DNA of 14,598 nucleotides from Bacteroidia bacterium (GTDB lineage: Bacteria > Bacteroidota > Bacteroidia > Cytophagales > Cyclobacteriaceae): the NCBI GenBank assembly GCA_025356795.1, contig JANXRR010000570.1:1-14598 (forward strand). The letters run 5' to 3'. The notes beneath the pieces are model-generated. The model searched no databases, was not told where the DNA came from, and was given only the letters and a program-made list of their open reading frames with translations. A program made the position numbers and the translations under genes. The stretch's first letter is position 1. Every line of letters starts with the position of its first letter. This document shows positions 6,920 to 14,598 of this stretch, in pieces.

Positions 6920-8734
6920 TTAGCCAGCTTGCCCATTCACAATTGACGAGCCCTCCACATACCTTCTGATTTTTCCAGCGGCACTATTGCCAGCAATTGC
7001 ACTCAATTCTTTTTCACTAGCATCTTTAATTTTTGTCCACGATTTAAAGTGGGCGAGGAGTTTGTCGGCTGTCCTTTTTCCTATCCCTTCAACTTCTTCT
7101 AATTCTGTTTTGAAAGTGCCTTGCGCACGCTTTACTCGGTGAAAGGTAATGGCAAAGCGGTGCGCTTCATCCCTAATCTTTTGAAGAAGCATGAGTCCAG
7201 AAGATTTTTTACTAATGTGCAATGGAAAGGGATCTCCAGGATAATAAATCTCTTCCAACTTTTTCGCGATACCAATAATAGGAATTTTTCCGTAGAGCCC
7301 TAGTTCTTGCAAGGCTTCACAGGCGCTGCTCAATTGGCCTTTGCCACCATCTACAACAATCAAACTTGGGAAGGCACTTTCTTCTTCCAATATTCTTTTA
7401 TAACGCCTGCCCACAATCTCTTTCATAGAGGCAAAGTCATTTGCACCAATTACAGTTTTGATATTGAAATGGCGGTAGCCAGCCTTGTCGGGCTTGCCAT
7501 TCACAAAGCGCACCATCGAGGCGACAGGCGAAGTGCCTTGAAGGTTGGAGTTATCGAAGCATTCAATTATTTCGGGCCAAGTGTTGAGTCTTAAGTCAGC
7601 TTGAAGTATGGCAAGCACTTTGTTTTTCTTTTCTCTCTTTTCTGCTTTTTCAGTTTCTCGTTTCGCTTTCGCGAACAATGCATTTTTTAGCGAAAGTCCC
7701 ACCAGCTTGCGTTTGTCGCCAATCTGAGGGACAATATTCTCAACCTCTTCTTGCTTTACACTAAGCTCTATGTTACTATAAATAATTGAGTTGTTGCTTC
7801 TGTATTCGGTGCGCATTTCTTGCGCGGCAAGACTCAATACATCTTCATCAGCTTCTTCCAATTGCTTTTTTACTTCTAGGTTTTTAGAGAAAATAATAGA
7901 GCCTTCTTTCACTTGCATATAGTTGAGAAACGCTTCTTGCTCATTGCTAGTGATAGTGATTACGTCTATGTTTGTTAGTTTTTTATTTACCACCAACGAC
8001 TTAGTTTGGAATTTTTCGAGCAACTCCAGTTTATGTTTATAAATAGCGGCTTTCTCAAATTCCATTTGCATGGAAGCTTCTTCCATGCGCATGGTAAAAT
8101 AATTTTCCACCACGCTTACATCGCCTTTTAAAATATTTCTCGCCAACGCAATCTCTTCAAGGTAAGGAATTTCGTCTTGAAAATTTTCGCACGGGCCTTT
8201 GCAGTTGCCGAGGTGGTATTCTAAACAGACTTTAAATTTTTTGTCTGCAATATTTTCCTGCGAAAGCAGTAAAGAACACGTGCGGATTGAATACAATTGC
8301 CGCACCAATTCCAACACACTTTTCATGGAAACAACACTGGAGTAAGGCCCAAAATATTCACCCTGTTTGGGAACGTATTTTCGAGTGTAGATAATGCGAG
8401 GAAAGTGTTCTTTTAAAATAACTAAGTAAGGAAAAGTTTTATCGTCTTTTAGTAATATGTTGTACTTAGGCTGGTTTTGTTTGATGAAATTATTCTCTAA
8501 CAAGAGCGCATCAAACTCAGTGTTGGCAAGGGTAAACTCAATCCTCCTGATTTCAGAAACTAGCTTTTCGGTTTTGCGGCTATATTGCGATTGCTTATTA
8601 AAGTAACTACTAACGCGCTTCTTAAGGCTCTTGGCTTTACCTACATAAATTAATATATCATCTTCATTGTAATAGCGATAAATGCCAGGCGAATCGGGCA
8701 ATGAAGCAACTTGATCTTTTAGGTCTTCAGCCAT
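6920..8734 (-). CDS. uvrC: Excinuclease ABC subunit UvrC
   Basis: A 604-residue nuclease that makes both incisions around bulky DNA lesions after UvrA and UvrB have loaded. In order: a GIY-YIG domain (about 11-95; GIY at 17-19, IYVG at 29-32, Arg40, catalytic Glu80); four cysteines (153, 170, 178, 182) in the arrangement proposed to hold an iron-sulphur cluster in UvrC; a UVR/UvrB-binding helix (about 210-245); the RNase H-like 5' nuclease with Asp394 in ECFDNSN, Asp462 in VVDGGKGQ and His525 in DEAHRFA; and a C-terminal helix-hairpin-helix (about 545-570, GIGKRTADKLL). Length and active sites are complete. The ATG lies 27 bases after the PBP stop codon, so uvrC is probably the third gene of the porW-PBP transcript. 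Confidence 0.97.
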   Translation of the reverse strand: MAEDLKDQVASLPDSPGIYRYYNEDDILIYVGKAKSLKKRVSSYFNKQSQYSRKTEKLVSEIRRIEFTLANTEFDALLLENNFIKQNQPKYNILLKDDKTFPYLVILKEHFPRIIYTRKYVPKQGEYFGPYSSVVSMKSVLELVRQLYSIRTCSLLLSQENIADKKFKVCLEYHLGNCKGPCENFQDEIPYLEEIALARNILKGDVSVVENYFTMRMEEASMQMEFEKAAIYKHKLELLEKFQTKSLVVNKKLTNIDVITITSNEQEAFLNYMQVKEGSIIFSKNLEVKKQLEEADEDVLSLAAQEMRTEYRSNNSIIYSNIELSVKQEEVENIVPQIGDKRKLVGLSLKNALFAKAKRETEKAEKREKKNKVLAILQADLRLNTWPEIIECFDNSNLQGTSPVASMVRFVNGKPDKAGYRHFNIKTVIGANDFASMKEIVGRRYKRILEEESAFPSLIVVDGGKGQLSSACEALQELGLYGKIPIIGIAKKLEEIYYPGDPFPLHISKKSSGLMLLQKIRDEAHRFAITFHRVKRAQGTFKTELEEVEGIGKRTADKLLAHFKSWTKIKDASEKELSAIAGNSAAGKIRRYVEGSSIVNGQAG

Positions 8735-8761
8735 TAAGTTAAAGCATCAATAAATGGGTAT

Positions 8762-11098
8762 TTAATCACGGATATCAAATGGATCATCGTCTACTTTAAT
8801 TGAATCAGGTAAAACACGATTGCAATCAAATGACATGTCCGTCCCGCGGGTAGGCCTTCTAAAGTAACCTTTCTTTATTCCAGTTGATGAATCGGCATAT
8901 ACTTTCATCATGTATTTTGCCCAAATGGGGCGAGCCGTTTTGCCACCTTGCCCAAACGACCAAGAAGGAAAATGAATAGCACGCTCATCGCCACCAACCC
9001 ACACTCCCGTTACAAGATTATGAGTAATACCCATGTACCAGCCATCTGAAGCATCATCGGTAGTTCCTGTTTTTCCTCCAATCTCATTGTCAATTTTTAA
9101 TTCCTGTGGCAACCCAACTGACGTTCCACCCTGTTCTTCTATACCACCCTTCAGCATGTAAATCATTTTGTAAGCTGTTTGGTCATTAATGGATTCTTTT
9201 GTTTTAGGGATAAAATTTTCGATCACATTTCCATTTCTATCTTCAATGCGGGTGATGAAAATTGGGTCAATATGAACCCCTGCATTTACGAAAGTACTAT
9301 ACGCACCCACTATTTCATAAAGCGAAACATCGCTTGTGCCAAGACAAATAGAAGGAACCGCTTCGAGGTGACTTTCAATGCCCATTCTATGAGCAAATTC
9401 AACTACATTTTTTGGATCTAATTGCTGCACGAGTTTAGCTGTAATAGAATTTACTGACCTCGCCATCGCTTGCCTAATGGTCATTTCATCGCCTGTTCCA
9501 TTGTAAGGAGGCTCTGCATTTTTGGGTGTATACGTTCCGCCTTCGGGCAATTTAAAACTAGGCGAAACATCTTTCATTTTTTGACATGGGGAGTACCCTG
9601 ATTCCATCGCCAACCCATACACAAATGCCTTGAAAGTTGAACCTGGTTGGCGAGTACCTTGCTTCACGTGATCAAATTTGAAATACTTATGATTGATACC
9701 GCCTACCCAAGCTTTAATAAAGCCAGTTGCCGGGTCCATGCTCATCATGCCAGTATTTAAAAATCGTTCGTAATGGTTAAGCGAATCCATGCTGCTGAAT
9801 AATGTATCACGCTCCCCCTTCCAGGTGAAAACAGTCATTGGCTTTTTTAGCTTTAACATGATTTTAAGTGAGTCAGAATTTTCGCCATACTTCTCAGCAT
9901 AAATTTTATATGCGTCACTTTTCTTTATTCTCTTTGGCAAAAAGTCTTTTATTTCTTGCCAATTGTCATCTACCCAAGGGTTGCGATTTCTGGCTTTCCA
10001 CTCTTTGTAAAATGAATCTTGCAATGTACTCATGTGCTCTGTTACTGCTTCTTCGGCATAGCGCTGTGTGCGGCTGTCTATGGTAGTATAAATTTTTAGA
10101 CCGGAGTTCCAAAGGTCAATCCCCTTTTCTTTGCACCAACTCATTAAATAATTACTTGCGACAGTTCTAAAGTAAGTTGCCATTCCTTGATTTTGATTTA
10201 GGACTTTATAATCGAGATCAATGGGCAATGTTTTAATAGAGTCAAGTTGTTTGCGCGTCTTTATTTTGTATCCTTCTTTAAAAACTTTATACAATACTTC
10301 GTTTCTCTTTTTCAACGCATTTTGTGGATTTCGCTTGGGGTTAAAAAAGGAGGGTGCTTGTAACATACCCACGAGCACTGCTGACTCTTGCAGGTTCAAT
10401 TGGTTTGGCTCTTTATTAAAGTAAGTCTTTGCTGCTATTTTTATACCGAACGCATTACTGCTAAAATTTGTCGTGTTCAAATACATGGCAATAATTTCTT
10501 CCTTTGTAAAATTCTCTTCTAAGTTGACAGAGATAATCCACTCCTTAGTTTTTTGCACAATTCGTTTGGGGTATTTGCCAAGTTTAGCAATCGATCCATC
10601 CAAACTTCTATCTTCTGCTTGAGTAAATAGGTTTTTAGCCAACTGCTGTGTAATGGTGCTTCCACCACCAGCTGGGCTAAACGTTAAAAGTCCTTTTATG
10701 GCTCGCAAGTAAGCAATTAAATCAAGGCCACTGTGATTGTAAAAACGAATGTCTTCAGAGATTACTAATGTTGTTCTTAGCTCTTCAGAAAGTTCATGAA
10801 ACGAAACCTGGGTGCGATTGTAACGTGCATAATTTCCCAATGAAACCCCATCACCGGATATCAACTCGGAGGCAAGATCGTTGCTGGGATTTTCAATATC
10901 TTTTGTGTTTGGCATTGGCCCAAATAGCCCAAACAAATCGATGCTTACTGTAAATATATAGAGTGGTAATCCGAGTATAAAGGCAATGACAATAACCCAC
11001 ACGTATTTGTTTACACGATTGACCCACGGCTTCTTTTGCTGAAGAAACTCAAGGATTTTCTTTTTTATAATTTCTATCGAAGAAGGTGAGGTACTCAT
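8762..11098 (-). CDS. Class A penicillin-binding protein (transglycosylase/transpeptidase)
   Basis: A 778-residue bifunctional enzyme of PBP1A type that polymerises lipid II into glycan strands and cross-links the peptides. It has a short cytoplasmic tail (about 1-28), one membrane anchor (about 29-55), a GT51 domain with catalytic Glu115 in EDIRFYNHSG, the GGSTITQQLAKNLF motif and an EEIIAMYLN block, and a transpeptidase domain with Ser487-x-x-Lys490 (GSTFK), SxN at 548-550 and KTGT starting at Lys676. All catalytic residues are present. Its ATG lies inside the end of porW, a 50-base overlap, and the next Met falls after the membrane anchor, so the overlap is real and suggests translational coupling. 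It works in the periplasm; the nearby M23 peptidase acts on the same polymer. Confidence 0.96.
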   Translation of the reverse strand: MSTSPSSIEIIKKKILEFLQQKKPWVNRVNKYVWVIVIAFILGLPLYIFTVSIDLFGLFGPMPNTKDIENPSNDLASELISGDGVSLGNYARYNRTQVSFHELSEELRTTLVISEDIRFYNHSGLDLIAYLRAIKGLLTFSPAGGGSTITQQLAKNLFTQAEDRSLDGSIAKLGKYPKRIVQKTKEWIISVNLEENFTKEEIIAMYLNTTNFSSNAFGIKIAAKTYFNKEPNQLNLQESAVLVGMLQAPSFFNPKRNPQNALKKRNEVLYKVFKEGYKIKTRKQLDSIKTLPIDLDYKVLNQNQGMATYFRTVASNYLMSWCKEKGIDLWNSGLKIYTTIDSRTQRYAEEAVTEHMSTLQDSFYKEWKARNRNPWVDDNWQEIKDFLPKRIKKSDAYKIYAEKYGENSDSLKIMLKLKKPMTVFTWKGERDTLFSSMDSLNHYERFLNTGMMSMDPATGFIKAWVGGINHKYFKFDHVKQGTRQPGSTFKAFVYGLAMESGYSPCQKMKDVSPSFKLPEGGTYTPKNAEPPYNGTGDEMTIRQAMARSVNSITAKLVQQLDPKNVVEFAHRMGIESHLEAVPSICLGTSDVSLYEIVGAYSTFVNAGVHIDPIFITRIEDRNGNVIENFIPKTKESINDQTAYKMIYMLKGGIEEQGGTSVGLPQELKIDNEIGGKTGTTDDASDGWYMGITHNLVTGVWVGGDERAIHFPSWSFGQGGKTARPIWAKYMMKVYADSSTGIKKGYFRRPTRGTDMSFDCNRVLPDSIKVDDDPFDIRD

Positions 11099-13649
11099 CC
11101 AGGGCTTTGGTTCTGTAAAAGAGATCGAAATTATTTTTTGTGATTACAAAGCTAGAGAAATTATAATCCGAAAACGGTTTAAGATTTGCCAATTGGCCTT
11201 TGAATTGGTCGAAATATTCTTGGGCAGACTGTTGATTGGCAAAACCAGTGACAAATGTGACTGACATCTCATCATCAAAATTTAAACTCGTAGTAATTAA
11301 TTTTTGATCTTTGGTTTTCCTTTTCGCATTAAACATATCCAATGTATATGAAACCCGATCGGCAATTTTATTGGAAGTTTTATAAAGAATAGAGAAGTAA
11401 TGCGGGGCTTCAGGAGCTTTTACATACCGAATGCCTTTTGCTTTTTCAAGTTTCTTTTGAAATTCTTTTGAGGAAGCAAGGAGCAGTTCAGCATACAATT
11501 TCAAAGAGCCATCTGGATGTTTCTTTACAAACTCACTTAAATCAAATTGATATTTAGTTATGTCTTCTGTTTTACCTGTTATTAATATTTGAAGCAACTC
11601 TAAATTTTGAGAGAAAGTAGTTTCCCCAACTTGTAAAGCTTGAATAATTTTTTCTTGGGCATCCCTCAAATTCCCGGCTTGAAAAGCCGTATAGGCTTCT
11701 TTGTAAATTAGTTTTTGTTTTTCTGCAGCCACACTTGTTTCCTTTAAATAATCGGGGTTAATGAGTATGCGAGTGTAAGTGGAGTTAGGATGTTTTTCTT
11801 TCAATTGTTGGGCATACCTTTCTGCTTTTCCACTGCCACTTTCTTTATTGATTAAATAGAGTTTATACAAAACCTCTGGCTCATGTTGTGAACCAGGAAA
11901 TCGCGCAATCAATTTTTCGTATGTTGTTGCAGCATTTTCCTTTTCTTGCAATTGAAAGTAGTAGAGATCGCCAAGGCCAAAATAGGCTTCCTCAATTTTG
12001 TTTAATGCTTCCAGCTTCTGCTTGTCAGTAATGGGGAGTTGCGCAAAAATTTTGGCAGCTTCATCAGTAACCTTTTCTTCTTTTGGCAGCTCTTCTTTTT
12101 CTGCGGTTGCTTTCTTAGTGTCGCCTTCGTTTAAGGTGGGTGCCCTTTCTAATGGGCTATTGGCGATAGCAGTTTTTGTTGACCTACGCCAGTTGTCTTC
12201 TAAAGAGACTGAGCCCCATATCCGCTCAAACTCAGACTGCCCTAATGCAACAGCTGAAGAATTTCCAAAATACCAATCAGAAGTGTTGCTATCTTCGCTA
12301 TTAAAAAAAGGATTGTTGTTTTGCGATCTTCCGGTGGTTACTTGTTCTGTTTTCTTCTTTTTTCTTTTACGACTGTCTTCCACTTTCTTTTGGCTTGCGA
12401 ATAATGAGTCTAGCTGTTTTCTTAAAACAGAAGAATCCATTGAAGCCATTGTCAACAAGCTATCTTGAAGAGTGATTGTTTCAGTAAACTTGACAAAATC
12501 GCCCAGTACTTCTTGACGCCTTTTTATGGTTGTATAATTCTCGAAATCTTTTGGTAAAGCACCTATGGCACTGTCGTAATAGGCTTTCGCCAAACTATAT
12601 TTTTTTAATGAATCAAAATATAATTGGCCCACACGCAAGAAGGCACTTCCTTGAATGCGCTTAATCTTACCCGCGTGCGCACCAAGCTTATAATTTTCAA
12701 TAGCTTCTTTTAGGTTGCCTTGCTTACGTTCAAACTCACCCATCTCATAATAAATCTTGTCTTTAAATTCTTGATTTTTTGTGTCGGCTAAAAGCCTCTC
12801 AAATTGTTTACGTATAGTTCGTACATTTTTCTTGCTATTCAGGTTGGCAACCTGAGCCATATTGAGCCTGGCATAGAAATCAATCTCATAGTCAGGATTT
12901 GTGAGTAAACATTTTTTGTAAAAATTATAGGCTTCTGCTCCAAAGCCTAATTTTTGATATACTTGCCCAACAATGAAGTAGATTCTTCCTTTTCTGTCTT
13001 GGCGCGTAAGCAAGGAATCCGCCTTTGAAAGGTTGCGCACCATTTTATCATAGTCGTTTTTTAATTGGAAGAAGTAAGCTTTTTCTAAGTATAAGTTCTT
13101 CTGATTTTTGCGTTGAAGTTTTTCTTTTTCCAGAAAATTGAATACTTCTTCTGCGCGGTCAAAATCTCCTTGCTCAATAAATGTTCTAATCAAATAAATA
13201 AGTGATTGATGGCGCACATTGGCATCTTTGCTTTTTGTGTTTACGTACTTAAATGTTTGTATAGCATTTTGCCAGTCGCATGCATACAATCTCGCTAAAC
13301 CTACTTGCACGTAGTTATCATCTACCCATTCACTATTTGGGTGCCGTTGAATAGATAGGGAAGCCATTTTCACAATCTCCTCAGTATCCTTAGCATAGGT
13401 TTTGGCAAGTATTGTATCAAGCTTAGGAAACAATCTAAGAATCATAGAAGGATCATCATCCAAACTTTTTAAAATAATCTTGTTTACTTCAAGCGCTTTT
13501 TCGCGCGCATAATAGAAGCCATTGTAGTGGGCATTGATATTATGCCAAACATTGCCAGCAATGGTATTTTGATTAGAAGAGCAACCAGACCATAGCAATA
13601 AGGAAAATATACAGGCAGCGAAAAGAAGAATATGATACCGATGGTGCAA
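11049..13649 (-). CDS. porW: Type IX secretion lipoprotein PorW/SprE (TPR protein)
   Basis: An 866-residue TPR lipoprotein matching PorW/SprE, which is needed for type IX secretion and, in Flavobacterium, gliding. A lipoprotein signal ends LLLWSGC with Cys23 as the lipidation site. Tetratricopeptide-like helix pairs fill about residues 60-400. A charged linker follows, with a run of Arg/Lys near 429-436, then the block at 459-489 (WYFGNSSAVALGQ, then EFERIWGS, LEDNWRRS), which I recognise as characteristic of this family. More TPRs (about 545-700) and a C-terminal ferredoxin-like tail (FSSFVITKNNFDLFYR) complete it. The start is taken as the TTG at 13649: no in-frame ATG precedes the signal peptide and it gives a sound leader. 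The identification rests on remembered family features, not on a search. Confidence 0.85.
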   Translation of the reverse strand: MHHRYHILLFAACIFSLLLWSGCSSNQNTIAGNVWHNINAHYNGFYYAREKALEVNKIILKSLDDDPSMILRLFPKLDTILAKTYAKDTEEIVKMASLSIQRHPNSEWVDDNYVQVGLARLYACDWQNAIQTFKYVNTKSKDANVRHQSLIYLIRTFIEQGDFDRAEEVFNFLEKEKLQRKNQKNLYLEKAYFFQLKNDYDKMVRNLSKADSLLTRQDRKGRIYFIVGQVYQKLGFGAEAYNFYKKCLLTNPDYEIDFYARLNMAQVANLNSKKNVRTIRKQFERLLADTKNQEFKDKIYYEMGEFERKQGNLKEAIENYKLGAHAGKIKRIQGSAFLRVGQLYFDSLKKYSLAKAYYDSAIGALPKDFENYTTIKRRQEVLGDFVKFTETITLQDSLLTMASMDSSVLRKQLDSLFASQKKVEDSRKRKKKKTEQVTTGRSQNNNPFFNSEDSNTSDWYFGNSSAVALGQSEFERIWGSVSLEDNWRRSTKTAIANSPLERAPTLNEGDTKKATAEKEELPKEEKVTDEAAKIFAQLPITDKQKLEALNKIEEAYFGLGDLYYFQLQEKENAATTYEKLIARFPGSQHEPEVLYKLYLINKESGSGKAERYAQQLKEKHPNSTYTRILINPDYLKETSVAAEKQKLIYKEAYTAFQAGNLRDAQEKIIQALQVGETTFSQNLELLQILITGKTEDITKYQFDLSEFVKKHPDGSLKLYAELLLASSKEFQKKLEKAKGIRYVKAPEAPHYFSILYKTSNKIADRVSYTLDMFNAKRKTKDQKLITTSLNFDDEMSVTFVTGFANQQSAQEYFDQFKGQLANLKPFSDYNFSSFVITKNNFDLFYRTKALDEYLTFFDRNYKKENP

Positions 13650-13671
13650 CTTGGCGTAATAATTTGAAGTA

Positions 13672-13679
13672 CAAACGTA
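13672..13679 (-). promoter_or_regulatory. -7 promoter box of porW operon
   Basis: TACGTTTG on the minus strand is an exact TAnnTTTG match, ending 22 bases before the TTG start codon of porW, which gives a leader of about 15 bases. No TTG lies at the usual -33 spacing; the nearest is only 13 bases upstream. It faces away from the M23 gene promoter in an 86-base divergent region. Confidence 0.45.
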
Positions 13680-13717
13680 AAAAACAGACGGGCAATATTA
13701 TAATTGCAGAGAATATC

Positions 13718-13725
13718 TATTTTTG
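13718..13725 (+). promoter_or_regulatory. Possible -7 promoter box of M23 peptidase gene
   Basis: TATTTTTG matches TAnnTTTG and ends 10 bases before the ATG at 13736. No TTG is found at normal -33 spacing (one occurs 11 bases upstream). If used, the message would have a leader of only a few bases. Confidence 0.3.
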
Positions 13726-13735
13726 CCAACTTAGG

Positions 13736-14598
13736 ATGAAGCAAAAGAAAACACTTTCAGAAAGATTAACCGCCAAATACCAGTTGGTAATTCGCAGCGA
13801 AGAGAATCTTGCAGAAAAATCAACGGTGGGGTTTACCTATGCCAAGGTCTTAATTCTATTGGTATCGGCCTTCATCATTATTTTTTCGTCTAGCTTATTC
13901 TTATCTAAAACGCTGCTGGCAAAATGGTTCGACCCTAAACATGAGCAAATGGAGCAGAACAAAAAGTTGTTAAGTTTAGCACTAAAGGTAGATTCACTTG
14001 CCGTGGAAGTTGATAGAAAAGACAAGTTCATTTTAAATTTTCAACGCGTTTTAAGTGGAGATACCACAAGCGACTTTGTTGATCCTGCCAAAAGTTTTGC
14101 AGGAGTAGAAAAGCCATTAACAGTTGCCGGTAACCTTAAACTAGTTCCAGAAGATTCTACATTTCGAAAAGAATTTGAGAAATCCGATCTCTCCTTTTCT
14201 ATGAAGGGCAATAAAAATAGAGATTTAGAACAGACTTTTTTCTTTACGCCTATTACTGGTTTTATTTCAGATAAATACAATTTAAAAAAAGGACATTATG
14301 GAATTGATGTGGTAGCCAAAGCCAATGAACCTGTAAAAGGTATTGCCGATGGCACCGTAATAGTAGCCTCATGGACACAAGACTCCGGCTACATTATAGC
14401 CTTACAACACACTGGTAATCTAATATCGGTCTATAAGCACAATGCAGAACTGTTGAAAAAAGTTGGTAGTTTTGTAAACGCAGGAGACATAATTTCGATA
14501 GTTGGTAACAGCGGTGAGATGACAGATGGGCCTCACTTGCATTTTGAATTATGGTATAATGGGAACTCGCTCAATCCCGAAGAATTTGTAACTTTTTA
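13736..14598 (+). CDS. Membrane-anchored M23 (LytM-type) peptidase, reaches right edge
   Basis: An open frame of 287 residues from the ATG at 13736, ending NPEEFVTF plus the bases TA, so the next codon is probably a stop and the protein is essentially complete. It has a basic cytoplasmic start (about 1-40), one membrane helix (about 42-64, VLILLVSAFIIIFSSSLFL), a short coiled-coil-like stretch (about 72-105), and a C-terminal zinc endopeptidase domain. Zinc and catalytic residues are all present: His187 and Asp191 in GHYGID, His235 in VYKHN, and His267/His269 in GPHLHFEL. It should therefore be an active periplasmic peptidoglycan endopeptidase, unlike the degenerate EnvC/NlpD activators. It is transcribed away from porW and the class A PBP, consistent with a shared role in envelope remodelling. 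Confidence 0.92.
   Translation, partial: MKQKKTLSERLTAKYQLVIRSEENLAEKSTVGFTYAKVLILLVSAFIIIFSSSLFLSKTLLAKWFDPKHEQMEQNKKLLSLALKVDSLAVEVDRKDKFILNFQRVLSGDTTSDFVDPAKSFAGVEKPLTVAGNLKLVPEDSTFRKEFEKSDLSFSMKGNKNRDLEQTFFFTPITGFISDKYNLKKGHYGIDVVAKANEPVKGIADGTVIVASWTQDSGYIIALQHTGNLISVYKHNAELLKKVGSFVNAGDIISIVGNSGEMTDGPHLHFELWYNGNSLNPEEFVTF

Noticed and set aside
7121..7594. Two plus-strand frames of 60 and 95 codons.
   Set aside because: Antisense to the conserved nuclease domain of uvrC; no independent support.
11998..12468. A 156-codon open frame on the plus strand.
   Set aside because: It is antisense to the well-supported porW, lies in its charged linker region, and has low-complexity Ser/Phe-rich content typical of a shadow frame.
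13484..13744. An 86-codon minus-strand frame spanning the porW/M23 divergent promoter region.
   Set aside because: It overlaps the start of porW in another frame and crosses both promoters and the M23 start; no family features.
13837..14280. Two short minus-strand frames (64 and 79 codons).
   Set aside because: They are antisense to the M23 peptidase, whose catalytic motifs prove its frame.

Overview
The window is about 14.6 kb of an AT-rich genome that fits the phylum Bacteroidota, most plausibly a Cytophagales-type gliding or environmental bacterium; the genus cannot be read from the sequence. The evidence is a gene for the type IX secretion lipoprotein PorW/SprE, a TonB-dependent receptor with an N-terminal carboxypeptidase-regulatory-like domain, several -7 promoter boxes of the form TAnnTTTG, almost no Shine-Dalgarno sequences, and two TTG start codons supported by protein conservation. 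No rRNA, tRNA, CRISPR array, insertion sequence or prophage was seen.

Eight genes lie on the minus strand and one on the plus strand. From right to left: a membrane-anchored M23 (LytM-type) peptidase gene runs rightward off the window and is complete except perhaps for its last codon. Divergent from it, an apparent operon runs leftward: porW/sprE, then a class A penicillin-binding protein that overlaps porW by 50 bases, then uvrC 27 bases further on. After a 265-base spacer with a good truA promoter comes truA, followed 8 bases later by an MsbA/LmrA-like ABC exporter. Next is a small outer-membrane beta-barrel-like protein with its own possible promoter, then a small membrane-anchored or exported protein of unknown function, then an 816-residue TonB-dependent receptor, and at the left edge the first 28 codons of a lipoprotein.

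The right half is envelope building and housekeeping: peptidoglycan polymerisation (class A PBP), peptidoglycan cleavage (M23 peptidase), the T9SS lipoprotein PorW, DNA repair (UvrC) and tRNA pseudouridylation (TruA). The left third looks like a small uptake module (small anchored protein, TonB-dependent receptor, lipoprotein) with an unknown substrate.

The least explained parts are the 152-base leader of the receptor gene, which can fold into a long interrupted hairpin plus a second hairpin and matches no riboswitch class I recognise, and the small protein encoded just upstream. A perfect 13-bp palindromic hairpin sits between the receptor and the lipoprotein and resembles dispersed REP-like elements or a weak terminator. 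No clearly new defence or mobile system was found.
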